A stretch of DNA of 64,000 nucleotides from Sporosarcina oncorhynchi. GTDB taxonomy: Bacteria > Bacillota > Bacilli > Bacillales_A > Planococcaceae. Of the stretch, positions 18,675 through 25,852 are shown piece by piece (position 1 is the stretch's first letter; each line of letters starts with the position of its first letter). The translations under genes and the position numbers were made by a program. The notes beneath the pieces are model-generated. The model saw nothing but the letters and a program-made list of their open reading frames with translations. It did not search any database and was not told where the DNA came from. The DNA lies in the NCBI RefSeq assembly GCF_033304615.1, contig NZ_CP129118.1, positions 2,600,001 through 2,664,000 of the forward strand. The letters are read 5' to 3'.

Positions 18675-19763
18675 TCAGACCTTCTTAGATGCTTTTTTTG
18701 AACGTAAAGCGATTATTGTTAATAATAATGATAAAAGGATCATGAAGACGAAAGTCGCTATTAATAAATACTGCCCTTTGATCGCCAAAAATATGCGGTC
18801 ATTCAAGAGAATTAAGACCGCATTCATAAAGAAAAATGGGGGAGCTAGGATTCTCCATATCCGCTTTCGATCTCCTGTCATTTTCAATAAATCGGCCGCG
18901 ACGTATAGAATGACTGCCCCCCGTATGAATGCACCGGTGAGCCATTGGTAAATAGATAAGAAGTCCATATGATCGATTAGCCTGCCAAGTGACACAAGAC
19001 TCCATTCCTCGTAGGCGGGAAAACGTTGCTTCGTCGCCTCATCGGGACCAAATTCCGTAATTGCCCCACTTGTCGGCCCCAACGTCAATCCCATTATGAT
19101 GAACAACATGATGGTAAAATGATACCATTTAAGAGGTTTTTTTACTTTATGCTGTATGAACAAGAACATCAGAAGCTCGACGTATCCCGATGCCGGATAA
19201 ACCATAGAAGTCATGACAGGCTGTAAACCATGTTCAAAAAACGGCCTCAACAGATTATAGTCTTTCACTTGCAAATTGGTAAACGCTACAAAAAAACCGA
19301 AAATGACAACCCAAAACAAAACGAATGCATTTACCATTACAATTGTCTGTAAGTTCGTTGAAGCGAGCAAGATACATAGAACTGAGTAAATGATCAACAT
19401 GAGCACTATAGGTGTTTCAGGAAGAAATGTCGCCGAAATCCAGTACAATGTCTCTCCAAGCGTGAAGACGGCCAGAATGAGCAAGAAAATGGCGATTGTA
19501 TACCGTACAACACTTGAAATGGTGTTGCCTAGCGACCGATCTAACCACTCAACAAGAGGCTCGCCGTTCGTCTTCTTATTGATAAACGCTAGTAAAAATA
19601 CCCACGGTAGAATGGCAAAAAAAGAAGCGATGACGGTTATCCAGCTATCTCTTCCCGCCACATTTAAAATTGACGGTATAATGGTTACATGGTTTTTCAA
19701 CCCGATTACTGTCATAGATAAGAAGATTACGTGTAAGACACTTATAGATCCGACTTTGTTCAC
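18675..19763 (-). CDS. GerAB/ArcD/ProY-family germinant receptor subunit B
   Basis: A 362-residue membrane protein with about ten hydrophobic segments, related to amino-acid permeases and thought to bind the germinant. The frame is open to 19805, but GTG 19763 is chosen because AGAGGG lies 7 nt ahead and the first membrane segment then starts ~8 residues in, as in the family. It is the first gene of the operon, giving the order B-A-C instead of the usual A-B-C. Confidence 0.9.
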   Translation of the reverse strand: MNKVGSISVLHVIFLSMTVIGLKNHVTIIPSILNVAGRDSWITVIASFFAILPWVFLLAFINKKTNGEPLVEWLDRSLGNTISSVVRYTIAIFLLILAVFTLGETLYWISATFLPETPIVLMLIIYSVLCILLASTNLQTIVMVNAFVLFWVVIFGFFVAFTNLQVKDYNLLRPFFEHGLQPVMTSMVYPASGYVELLMFLFIQHKVKKPLKWYHFTIMLFIIMGLTLGPTSGAITEFGPDEATKQRFPAYEEWSLVSLGRLIDHMDFLSIYQWLTGAFIRGAVILYVAADLLKMTGDRKRIWRILAPPFFFMNAVLILLNDRIFLAIKGQYLLIATFVFMILLSLLLTIIALRSKKASKKV

Positions 19764-19841
19764 TGAAAGACCCTCTAACGTATTAATATCCAACAGCTTG
19801 GACAAGAATGGATGAATTTATAAGTTTCATATGCATTTAAA

Positions 19842-19945
19842 CGACAAAAAGCATCTACGCCCATGAAGGTATAGATGCTTTCAATATGCTATTTATGCCT
19901 GAGTCCACCGTAGGCTGTTTCTGCAAGTTTATTCAGAGTAGTTAC
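19842..19945 (-). repeat. ~100-bp repeat, copy A, with terminator
   Basis: This stretch aligns with 21389-21489 in the same orientation. Shared blocks on the minus strand are GTAACTAC, GGTGG, AAATAGCAT and AGCATCTATACC, then a hairpin and T-run. Copy A follows the HxlR gene and would end its transcript. The perfect stem AGCATCTA/TAGATGCT with TTTTT lies at 19846-19881. Confidence 0.75.
19846..19881 (-). terminator. terminator of hxlR-type gene (inside repeat A)
   Basis: AAAGCATCTA / TAGATGCTTT stem with five T on the minus strand, between the HxlR gene and the germination operon. Confidence 0.75.
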
Positions 19946-19965
19946 TAGGCCGTTCATTAGCAATC

Positions 19966-20322
19966 TTATTTTTGAAGATCTGTCGGGCAACCATTCGCTT
20001 TTATCCATTTCAAAATGGAAACAATGACATCTTCGAGTTCTTTGCCGACTTTTGTCAATTCGTATTCCACTTTTCTAGGGGTCGGATCTAGTACATTTTT
20101 CGAGACGATTCCATGTGATTCCAGTTCACGTAGTCTTTCTATTAACAAGCGATCGGAAATCCCATCGATTTCAGTCGACAACTCATGATAGCGCTTCGGA
20201 CCATCCAATAAACGGTAAATAATGACTCCCGTCCACCGCTTTCCAATGAATTCAATCATCTCGTGGAATCTGTTACAGTTTCTCTGGTCGTTTGTATGAT
20301 TCAATTTTTCATTCATTTGCAT
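19966..20322 (-). CDS. HxlR-family transcriptional regulator
   Basis: A winged-helix regulator of about 118 residues with the HxlR pattern: IEFIGKRWTGVIIYRLLDGPKRYHEL, then GISDRLLIERLRELESHGIV and the wing PRKVEYELTKVG. ATG 20322 is preferred over an upstream in-frame codon at 20376 because GGGG lies 8 nt ahead. A Cys near the N-terminus (RNCNRF) could sense thiol or electrophile stress, as in the related HypR and YodB regulators. It is divergent from a nitroreductase; two palindromes between them are likely operators. Confidence 0.9.
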   Translation of the reverse strand: MQMNEKLNHTNDQRNCNRFHEMIEFIGKRWTGVIIYRLLDGPKRYHELSTEIDGISDRLLIERLRELESHGIVSKNVLDPTPRKVEYELTKVGKELEDVIVSILKWIKANGCPTDLQK

Positions 20323-20369
20323 GTCTAAAACCCCACTCTTCTCATATTTCCACTTTACCATACACTTAC

Positions 20370-20425
20370 TTGACAAACAAACTTACTAATAGTAACCTTG
20401 TTAACGTACTTACTTAAAGTAAGTA
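20370..20425. promoter_or_regulatory. divergent promoter region with two HxlR-type palindromes
   Basis: TTGACA (20370-20375) faces the nitroreductase gene. Two palindromes share the half-site TTACT: TTACTAATAGTAA (20383-20395) and the perfect 19-mer TACTTACTTAAAGTAAGTA (20407-20425). TACTTAC/GTAAGTA is the type of site bound by HxlR regulators. The second palindrome ends 25 bp before the nitroreductase ATG, fitting repression. Confidence 0.65.
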
Positions 20426-20449
20426 AATCGCCATTAGGAGAGTGCAATA

Positions 20450-21076
20450 ATGCCAGAAAAATATACAATTCTATCTGAGATCATTCATGAAAGAAAATCA
20501 GTTAGAAAGTTCGATTCATCCTATACGATATCGAGGGAAGAAATAGAGGAGATGCTCATTGAGGCAACTGAAGCTCCTTCATCAAGCAATCTACAACCAT
20601 GGCGTTTTATGGTCATCCAAGATGAGGAAACTAGAAAAAGGCTAAAAGAGTTTTCTTACAATCAACAACAGCTTGATACGGCATCTGCAATTATTGCTGT
20701 TATCGGTGATACAGAAATGTACCACAATATCGATGAGATCTATCAAGCGAATTTCGAAGCGGGCTATATGGATAAAGCAAATATGGAAAACCAAATTTCA
20801 AACGCTAAAGCGCTCTATCCGAAAGCACCGGTTGAAGCTAGATTGAATATCGCCGCTTTTGACGCGGGTCTAATTTCCATGCAACTGATGTTAATTGCCA
20901 AGGCAAAAGGGTATGACACAGTTACAATGGGTGGATTCGATAAGCAACAATTCGTAAAAGAATTCGACTTAGAAGATAGATATGCACCACTTGTGTTAAT
21001 CGGAGTAGGTAAGGCCGCGGCTCCCGCTTACGGTTCAAGTCGTTTACCTTTAGAAAAGATTGTGACGTTTATCTAA
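20450..21076 (+). CDS. FMN-dependent nitroreductase-family protein
   Basis: A 208-residue protein with the nitroreductase fold: IIHERKSVRKFD at the N-terminus (Arg-Ser-x-Arg contacts FMN), APSSSNLQPWRF (residues ~42-53) and a C-terminal GVGKAAAP. It resembles Bacillus YdgI/YodC, which reduce nitroaromatics or quinones with NAD(P)H. It starts at ATG 20450 behind AGGAGAG. Pairing with an HxlR regulator points to induction by electrophiles. The gene pair lies between the two ~100-bp repeats. Confidence 0.9.
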   Translation: MPEKYTILSEIIHERKSVRKFDSSYTISREEIEEMLIEATEAPSSSNLQPWRFMVIQDEETRKRLKEFSYNQQQLDTASAIIAVIGDTEMYHNIDEIYQANFEAGYMDKANMENQISNAKALYPKAPVEARLNIAAFDAGLISMQLMLIAKAKGYDTVTMGGFDKQQFVKEFDLEDRYAPLVLIGVGKAAAPAYGSSRLPLEKIVTFI

Positions 21077-21109
21077 TAGCAAGTTGAAACACTTCATAGT
21101 TACCGACAG

Positions 21110-21277
21110 GAGGCTGGGACAAAACTAAAATATAGTCCGTTCCCCTGCGCTCCAAAAGGCACGCTTTCCGCGGGGCGCGCTTGAGCCTCCTCGTCGCTGA
21201 AGCTCGCTAACAAATAACATACAAAAAGCGTAAAGGATCATATCCTCTACGCTTTTTGCATGTTATGTCCCAGCCTC
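21110..21277. mobile_element. MITE-like dispersed element, 168 bp
   Basis: The ends are perfect 12-bp inverted repeats, GAGGCTGGGACA (21110-21121) and TGTCCCAGCCTC (21266-21277). Inside are the GC-rich core GCTTTCCGCGGGGCGCGCTT next to CCTCCTCGTCGCT, and a long hairpin (CAAAAAGCGTA pairing with TACGCTTTTTG) that can stop transcription in both directions. There is no coding frame and no clear target duplication. The core is shared with 6620-6744 inside the IS. Confidence 0.7.
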
Positions 21278-21388
21278 TTATTTTTAATTTAATTTATTGA
21301 AGATGAGAAAATTTAAAGGTATAACTAGTCAATTAGCGACGTCATTTATTGATACTATACGAAATCGGATTGCGAAAATAAATTGAAC

Positions 21389-21489
21389 ACAAAAAGCACC
21401 TACACCCATTAAGGTATAGATGCTGTTAACATGCTATTTGTCCCCGAACCCACCCTCGCTGCCTCCACAAATTAGTACATGGTAGTTAC
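21389..21489 (-). repeat. ~100-bp repeat, copy B, with terminator
   Basis: Partner of copy A (19842-19945), same orientation. The terminator stem is AGCATCTA paired with TAGGTGCT, so the one difference from copy A keeps pairing as G-U only in minus-strand RNA, followed by five T. This supports minus-strand transcription and selection on the structure. It forms the 3' end of the transcript carrying DIP1984 and the tRNA-like RNA. Confidence 0.75.
21391..21425 (-). terminator. terminator of the DIP1984 / tRNA-like RNA transcript
   Basis: Stem-loop AGCATCTA...TAGGTGCT followed by five T on the minus strand. It lies ~95 nt past the tRNA-like core. Confidence 0.75.
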
Positions 21490-21520
21490 AATGACAATCT
21501 ATTTGTACAACTGTTACAGT

Positions 21521-21599
21521 ACTGGGCGTCAGTAGTTCATGACGGATTCGAACCGAGTGGTATCGCCCCAATACCTACCACTAGTCCAACTTACCCAGT
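21521..21599 (-). ncRNA. tRNA-like structured RNA next to DIP1984 gene
   Basis: On the minus strand a 79-nt segment is closed by a 7-bp stem (ACTGGGT with GCCCAGT, one G-U). Inside are the T-arm-like CGG-TTCGAAT-CCG (21543-21555) with a perfect seven-base T-loop, and a 5-bp stem with 7-nt loop GGTAT/ATACC (21559-21575) in the anticodon-arm position. The D-side reads AGTTGGACTAGTGGT. It is not a normal tRNA: the T-stem pairs over only 3 bp, position 33 of the loop is not U, a 15-nt stretch that can form its own GTCA/TGAC hairpin separates the T-arm from the 3' acceptor strand, and there is no discriminator/CCA end. The RNA starts within 70 nt of the DIP1984 stop codon, on the same strand. Confidence 0.6.
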
Positions 21600-21665
21600 T
21601 GGCGGGTTTGTACTCACCTTTGCGGATAACAGCTACCGACTAGCATACTTATGTGTTACTTCTTT

Positions 21666-22121
21666 TTACAGTAAATCTGTCGTCCAGTTCAAACCTTGAA
21701 TTTTCGTATCGATTTCCCGGAATTCTTTTGATAATTGATCGACCTGTTTCTGAATGGAAACAACATCTACCGTACTCAGTACTTTGATTTCCGTTCTGCT
21801 GTAACGATCGTTTCGAATGGACGCTTCCTCTGCGACTTTCGCTAGGAGTAGACGTTTGTCCCAAATTTGATCGCGTTCAGTTAGTGCATCAGCCAGTGTC
21901 CAATTTTCATCATACTGGATTGTGCAATTTGTTTTGTTAATACGCTTAATAAGAGCCGTCAATTCTTCCATAATATCATCAAGTTCAGCCAACAACACAT
22001 TTGGATCTTCTGCAGGCTCTTCTCCTTCTTGCGTTTTAACGTTGACGCTAATTCGACTTTTCAACTGTTGGATTCTTTTTTGATAATCAGCGCGTGTGAT
22101 TAATGCTTCAGCTAGTTTCAA
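21666..22121 (-). CDS. DIP1984-family protein
   Basis: A 151-residue, highly charged, mostly helical protein. It opens LKLAEALITRADYQKRIQQL, the family N-terminus, and has the Asn/Thr-rich centre LIKRINKTNC and a C-terminal coiled coil. The frame is open upstream, but the TTG at 22121 is the likely start: AAAGGAG lies 9 nt ahead and the family begins M-K-L-A-E-A-L. DIP1984 proteins have no established reaction. I recall them being discussed with RNA-repair gene sets, but cannot check this here. A tRNA-like RNA follows on the same strand. Confidence 0.85.
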   Translation of the reverse strand: MKLAEALITRADYQKRIQQLKSRISVNVKTQEGEEPAEDPNVLLAELDDIMEELTALIKRINKTNCTIQYDENWTLADALTERDQIWDKRLLLAKVAEEASIRNDRYSRTEIKVLSTVDVVSIQKQVDQLSKEFREIDTKIQGLNWTTDLL

Positions 22122-22301
22122 ATTCAACATCTCCTTTATGTACATATTCAAACGAGTCTAAAACTCTATTATCAATACATTCCTCGTAGAAATCATAATC
22201 CCCTTCTTTTATATCCAGTAAACTCATTTCCTTCACTGTAAGAAGTGCTATACTGTCTTTAATTGTAATTTAAACTAGTGACTTTGGAAAGGAATTAACA
22301 A

Positions 22302-22823
22302 ATGAAAACTGACACAGCAGCTTACTGGGTTTCCAAACTTGGATTACTCCCTCACCCCGAAGGCGGATTTTATAAGAGTACATACGCTTCACAAGAAGAG
22401 ACGACAGATGAGCAACTTAGCGTTGACTTTGAAGGAACGAGAAAGCTCTATACGAGTATTTACTTCCTTCTGACGTCCGAAAATGTCTCCCATTTTCACC
22501 GGTTGAAATCGGACGAGTTATGGTATTATCATGCCGGTAGCTCACTAACCGTCCATGTCATAAAAGAAGATGGCACGTACGCAGAAATTCAGCTTGGTAT
22601 GGATCTTGAAAAAGGTGAAGTGCCGCAAGCGCTTGTTCCGAAAAACTCGATATTCGCTTCTTCTGTCAAAGAAGAAGGTACTTGCTCGCTCGTCGGGTGC
22701 ATGGTATCACCAGGTTTCGAGTTCAAGGATTTTGAACTATTTACGCAAAAAGAGTTGTTGGAGACGTATCCACAACATGAAGCAATCATTATGAAATTGG
22801 CTTACGAAACTCTTCCTGAATGA
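22302..22823 (+). CDS. cupin-superfamily protein, DUF985 type
   Basis: A 173-residue single-domain cupin. It has HPEGGFYKSTYAS near the N-terminus, YFLLTSENVSHFHRLKSDELWYYH split around residues 52-75 (metal-type His/Glu set), and GCMVSPGFEFKDFELF at the end. DUF985 proteins have a cupin barrel and unknown biochemical activity, possibly sugar or small-molecule binding. Start at ATG 22302 behind GGAAAGG. It is alone and divergent from DIP1984. Confidence 0.88.
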   Translation: MKTDTAAYWVSKLGLLPHPEGGFYKSTYASQEETTDEQLSVDFEGTRKLYTSIYFLLTSENVSHFHRLKSDELWYYHAGSSLTVHVIKEDGTYAEIQLGMDLEKGEVPQALVPKNSIFASSVKEEGTCSLVGCMVSPGFEFKDFELFTQKELLETYPQHEAIIMKLAYETLPE

Positions 22824-22867
22824 ACAATTCTAAGACAGTTGGCGACGTACTAGTTGCTGACTGTCTT

Positions 22868-23419
22868 TCATTTCTTTCCTTTCCATGGATGGATAGAAAA
22901 ATAAATGACATACACAATAATCCAGGCAACTGCCCAAACTGCATATTTTAACCACATTATTAAATCTGGAAATAACACTACTGATAGAAACCATGCAAGC
23001 ATGCTTGTCAAAAAAAATCGGATGAACCGAGCTGGAATGCTGGCGATGAGAAATTTAATCATCCCGATGCCTGTATGTGGTGCGTAAATGGCATAAACTT
23101 TATAGGGGATACCGCGAATGGGTCCGAGAATCATCGCAATGAGTCCATTTTGCTTTAAACTGCATTCAACGTCCTTCATCATCTTGCCCTGAATAGAAGG
23201 GATACTTTCTACAAATCGCATGGCTGTGGTTCTTTGCTTATATGACCAAACATACATGATCACCCCACCAATCATTGCTCCAGCCAAAGCATACAAACTA
23301 CTTGTAAAACCGATAGTAAACCCATGAATGACGATGAACGTCAAAATGACATCCGGAATGATAAAAAAGAACGTCGCCTCTGCCAAACCCCAGATGAATG
23401 CGAGCACCATCAATCCCAT
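22868..23419 (-). CDS. YqaA/DedA-like membrane protein
   Basis: A 183-residue protein with four to five hydrophobic segments and the loop GPIRGIPYKVYA (~98-109), which resembles the re-entrant R-x-x-P loop of VTT/DedA-type lipid scramblases. Its start overlaps the acyltransferase stop by 10 bp, making it the last gene of the phospholipid operon. A role in moving lipid or lipid precursors across the membrane is an inference from family and context. Confidence 0.75.
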   Translation of the reverse strand: MGLMVLAFIWGLAEATFFFIIPDVILTFIVIHGFTIGFTSSLYALAGAMIGGVIMYVWSYKQRTTAMRFVESIPSIQGKMMKDVECSLKQNGLIAMILGPIRGIPYKVYAIYAPHTGIGMIKFLIASIPARFIRFFLTSMLAWFLSVVLFPDLIMWLKYAVWAVAWIIVYVIYFSIHPWKGKK

Positions 23420-24045
23420 GTCGGAAAACTCCCTTCAGCCGCAAGTGACTTCATGTTCATTTCTACCATCTCCATGAACTCTTTACGATCTTCTGTCCAA
23501 TACATTTCATCGCCGACAAATACATCACAAAAGAACGGAACAAACATCGCTTCCCCTTTTGGAAGAGACTTCCCCAATCCGTGCATAAAAACAGGATAGA
23601 CAGGCACGGATGGACGCTCTTTTAACAAATGATAAATCCCTGACTTTAAACGTGCGATTTTCTCAGGCTCACCGCGGGATCCTTCTGGAAACAATATGAC
23701 AATATGATTGTTATCCAGCGCTTCATAGACGCCGTTGAATAGGTTTTCCACATCGGTACTGCCTTTGCGATCAAGAGGAATAATATGAATAATATTCAAT
23801 GAAAACCATGCGAGCACTTTATTGCGCAAAAAATAATCAGCTGCTGCAATTGGTCTCACGGAATGAATGACCTTCCCTCGGAAAAGTGTCATGAGCACTA
23901 GCGTATCAAGATGGCTATTATGATTAGCGATAATCACCGCAGGTCCTATCTTCGGCAAGTTCTCTTGACGCCGGACGTTCAAACCGAGCACTATTGTAAT
24001 GAATGGGCGAACAAAAAAATTATAGAACATCCACCTGAGAATCAT
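23410..24045 (-). CDS. 1-acyl-glycerol-3-phosphate acyltransferase-like (PlsC family)
   Basis: A 211-residue membrane-associated acyltransferase. The catalytic H-x4-D is in NHNSHLDTL (~38-46), and the glycerol-phosphate-binding motif is FPEGSRGEPEK. PlsC proteins add the second acyl chain to make phosphatidic acid. In this operon the acceptor may be a different phospho-alcohol, because the neighbours are atypical head-group enzymes. It lies 15 bp after the CDP-diglyceride synthase-like gene. Confidence 0.88.
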   Translation of the reverse strand: MILRWMFYNFFVRPFITIVLGLNVRRQENLPKIGPAVIIANHNSHLDTLVLMTLFRGKVIHSVRPIAAADYFLRNKVLAWFSLNIIHIIPLDRKGSTDVENLFNGVYEALDNNHIVILFPEGSRGEPEKIARLKSGIYHLLKERPSVPVYPVFMHGLGKSLPKGEAMFVPFFCDVFVGDEMYWTEDRKEFMEMVEMNMKSLAAEGSFPTWD

Positions 24046-24060
24046 TTGCTTTACCCCCCT

Positions 24061-24999
24061 TTACGTAAAGTAGAAATAGCGGATAAAGTGAAAAAACAAA
24101 GGTGCTGTGTATGTCAGACTGTCGACCCGGTCTAAGATCCCTCCGTGGCCCGGAATAGCGCTCCCCGTGTCTTTAATATTCAAATCCCGCTTCAACGATG
24201 AAATGTTCACATCACCAATAAAGCCCGTCAGCCCAATGAGCAAACCTGCAAACAGCGCACTACCAACTGTTAATGGTGTTAGGAGCGGAGCAAGCAAATA
24301 GGATAGTAATACCGTTGTCGCTACACCGCCAAGCAATCCTTCCCATGTCTTGTTTGGGCTCACCTTCGGAATGACTTTATGTCTCCCCAATAATTTTCCC
24401 CAGATGAACTGTGCGACATCGTTGCATTGCGTCAAAATGACAACGAATAGGACAAGTCCAGCGCCCCCCAGCTTGGCCGTGCCAGGAAGGACTAGTAAAT
24501 ATGCTAAATGACTGAGGCCGAAAACCATGATCATCAGTCCCCAATGGACAGATCCCATCGTCCGCAAGAACCCTTTATTCTCCCCAATCAGAATCATTTG
24601 AATGGGCAAAAACAAGAACAAATATACGGGAATGAAAACAATGAACATGCCATACCATCCGATATAAATCCAGTAAAACTGAATCGGTATTGCCAAATAC
24701 GCCCAGAAAAGAATTTTTCGATGCGCCCGGTTCGTTGGGATTAACGACAGATACTCCTTTAACGCTAAGTAACATAAAAACGCCAAGAAGAATAATGACA
24801 CGGTATGATTTACGAGAATCGCCAAGAGGAAGACAGCTGCCATCACCCACCACGACTTGATGCGCGCATTCAGTTCAGTAAAATCCTTCTCTTTTTTTGA
24901 AATCGTCAAGATGAACGCGATGATACTCGAGACGATTAACAATCCCAAAATCCCCGCTAACACAATCCCAATTTCAGTTGAAAATATGCCATTTGACAC
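24061..24999 (-). CDS. phosphatidate cytidylyltransferase-like (CdsA family)
   Basis: A 312-residue protein with about eight membrane segments and the CdsA signature near the C-terminus: SPNKTWEGLLGG, then KRDLNIKDTGSAIPGHGGILDRVDSL spread over ~262-287. CdsA enzymes make CDP-diacylglycerol from phosphatidic acid and CTP. The start is GTG at 24999, directly abutting the TGA of the upstream gene (TGAGTG). Probably a second, specialised copy, since the housekeeping cdsA normally sits with dxr and uppS. Confidence 0.9.
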   Translation of the reverse strand: MSNGIFSTEIGIVLAGILGLLIVSSIIAFILTISKKEKDFTELNARIKSWWVMAAVFLLAILVNHTVSLFFLAFLCYLALKEYLSLIPTNRAHRKILFWAYLAIPIQFYWIYIGWYGMFIVFIPVYLFLFLPIQMILIGENKGFLRTMGSVHWGLMIMVFGLSHLAYLLVLPGTAKLGGAGLVLFVVILTQCNDVAQFIWGKLLGRHKVIPKVSPNKTWEGLLGGVATTVLLSYLLAPLLTPLTVGSALFAGLLIGLTGFIGDVNISSLKRDLNIKDTGSAIPGHGGILDRVDSLTYTAPLFFHFIRYFYFT

Positions 25000-25605
25000 T
25001 CACTTCAACTCCTTCAAAGATTGTTTTATCCGAATGAAGATATTCATGATGATGAGCAACAATATCGCACTTAAAAAACCTGTGATCCAACTGGCAGGCA
25101 ACAGTTGAAAGGCTTGAAGCAACGCAAGCAGCCCAAAGGCAAACGCCCGGTCACTCTTTCCCATCGGCCCGTCATAGCGACGGCTTGCACCAATTACTTC
25201 ACCTAGAACACCGGTCATCTCACTGATGATAGCAAATAGAACGATTCCTACAATGAGTGGAGGAGAAAAGTCCGAGATAAATGCGAAAGGCAGATACAGA
25301 AACGCATCTGATACAACATCTCCGATTTCATTTAGTAGATTGCCGAGCGTTGTTTTCATATCATGTTCTTTTGCCAGCATACCATCGATTGCATTCAACA
25401 CCATCCGGACAAACATCACAATCGGTATAAGAAGTAGTACAAAGGAATTTTCGTGGAATAAATACAGAAGTCCACCTGTTATCAATGACAATACGATTGC
25501 CGCCACTGTCACCTGATTAGGTGTTACACCCGTTTTCGCCAGCCGCCTTACGATTGGTCGAAGCAGATTCTGAAATTGCGGTTTTATATCATAAATACTG
25601 ACCAA
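25000..25605 (-). CDS. CDP-alcohol phosphatidyltransferase family, variant active site
   Basis: A 201-residue protein with about six membrane segments. The family motif is present as NAIDGMLAK...LGNLLNEIGDVVSD. The first and third Asp of the usual D-x2-D-G-x2-A-R...G-x3-D-x3-D are Asn, and the Arg is Lys. The same pattern occurs, as far as I recall, in the YnbA-like subfamily, so it is probably a subfamily trait and not decay. It is the first gene of a four-gene operon (transferase, CdsA-like, PlsC-like, DedA-like). The product lipid is unknown. Confidence 0.85.
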   Translation of the reverse strand: MVSIYDIKPQFQNLLRPIVRRLAKTGVTPNQVTVAAIVLSLITGGLLYLFHENSFVLLLIPIVMFVRMVLNAIDGMLAKEHDMKTTLGNLLNEIGDVVSDAFLYLPFAFISDFSPPLIVGIVLFAIISEMTGVLGEVIGASRRYDGPMGKSDRAFAFGLLALLQAFQLLPASWITGFLSAILLLIIMNIFIRIKQSLKELK

Positions 25606-25852
25606 ACGACTTCACCTCTTAACGGATTAGTAGGTAACTAGAAAACCTACAACTATCTGAACTTTCTACAAGTCTAATTGAAGATGCGTGATATATCAAA
25701 ATATTCAACGTAGATTGTTCTAAGTTACGACGCGTAAATTTGTACAAATAAGGTTTTTCTTCCACTGTTTGAGGCTAATGATAGAGGATCGCTTCTATTA
25801 CCATTCTATAATTTTTCTTGTAATCAATTGGATTTTGAAAGGGGTAAAGGAC

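Noticed and set aside
21521-21599. Ordinary tRNA gene
   Set aside because: The T-stem is 3 bp, position 33 is not U, an extra segment precedes the 3' acceptor strand and no discriminator/CCA follows; called tRNA-like instead.
25000-25605. Inactivated CDP-alcohol transferase
   Set aside because: The Asn substitutions look like a subfamily pattern and the operon is intact, so I do not call it a pseudogene.
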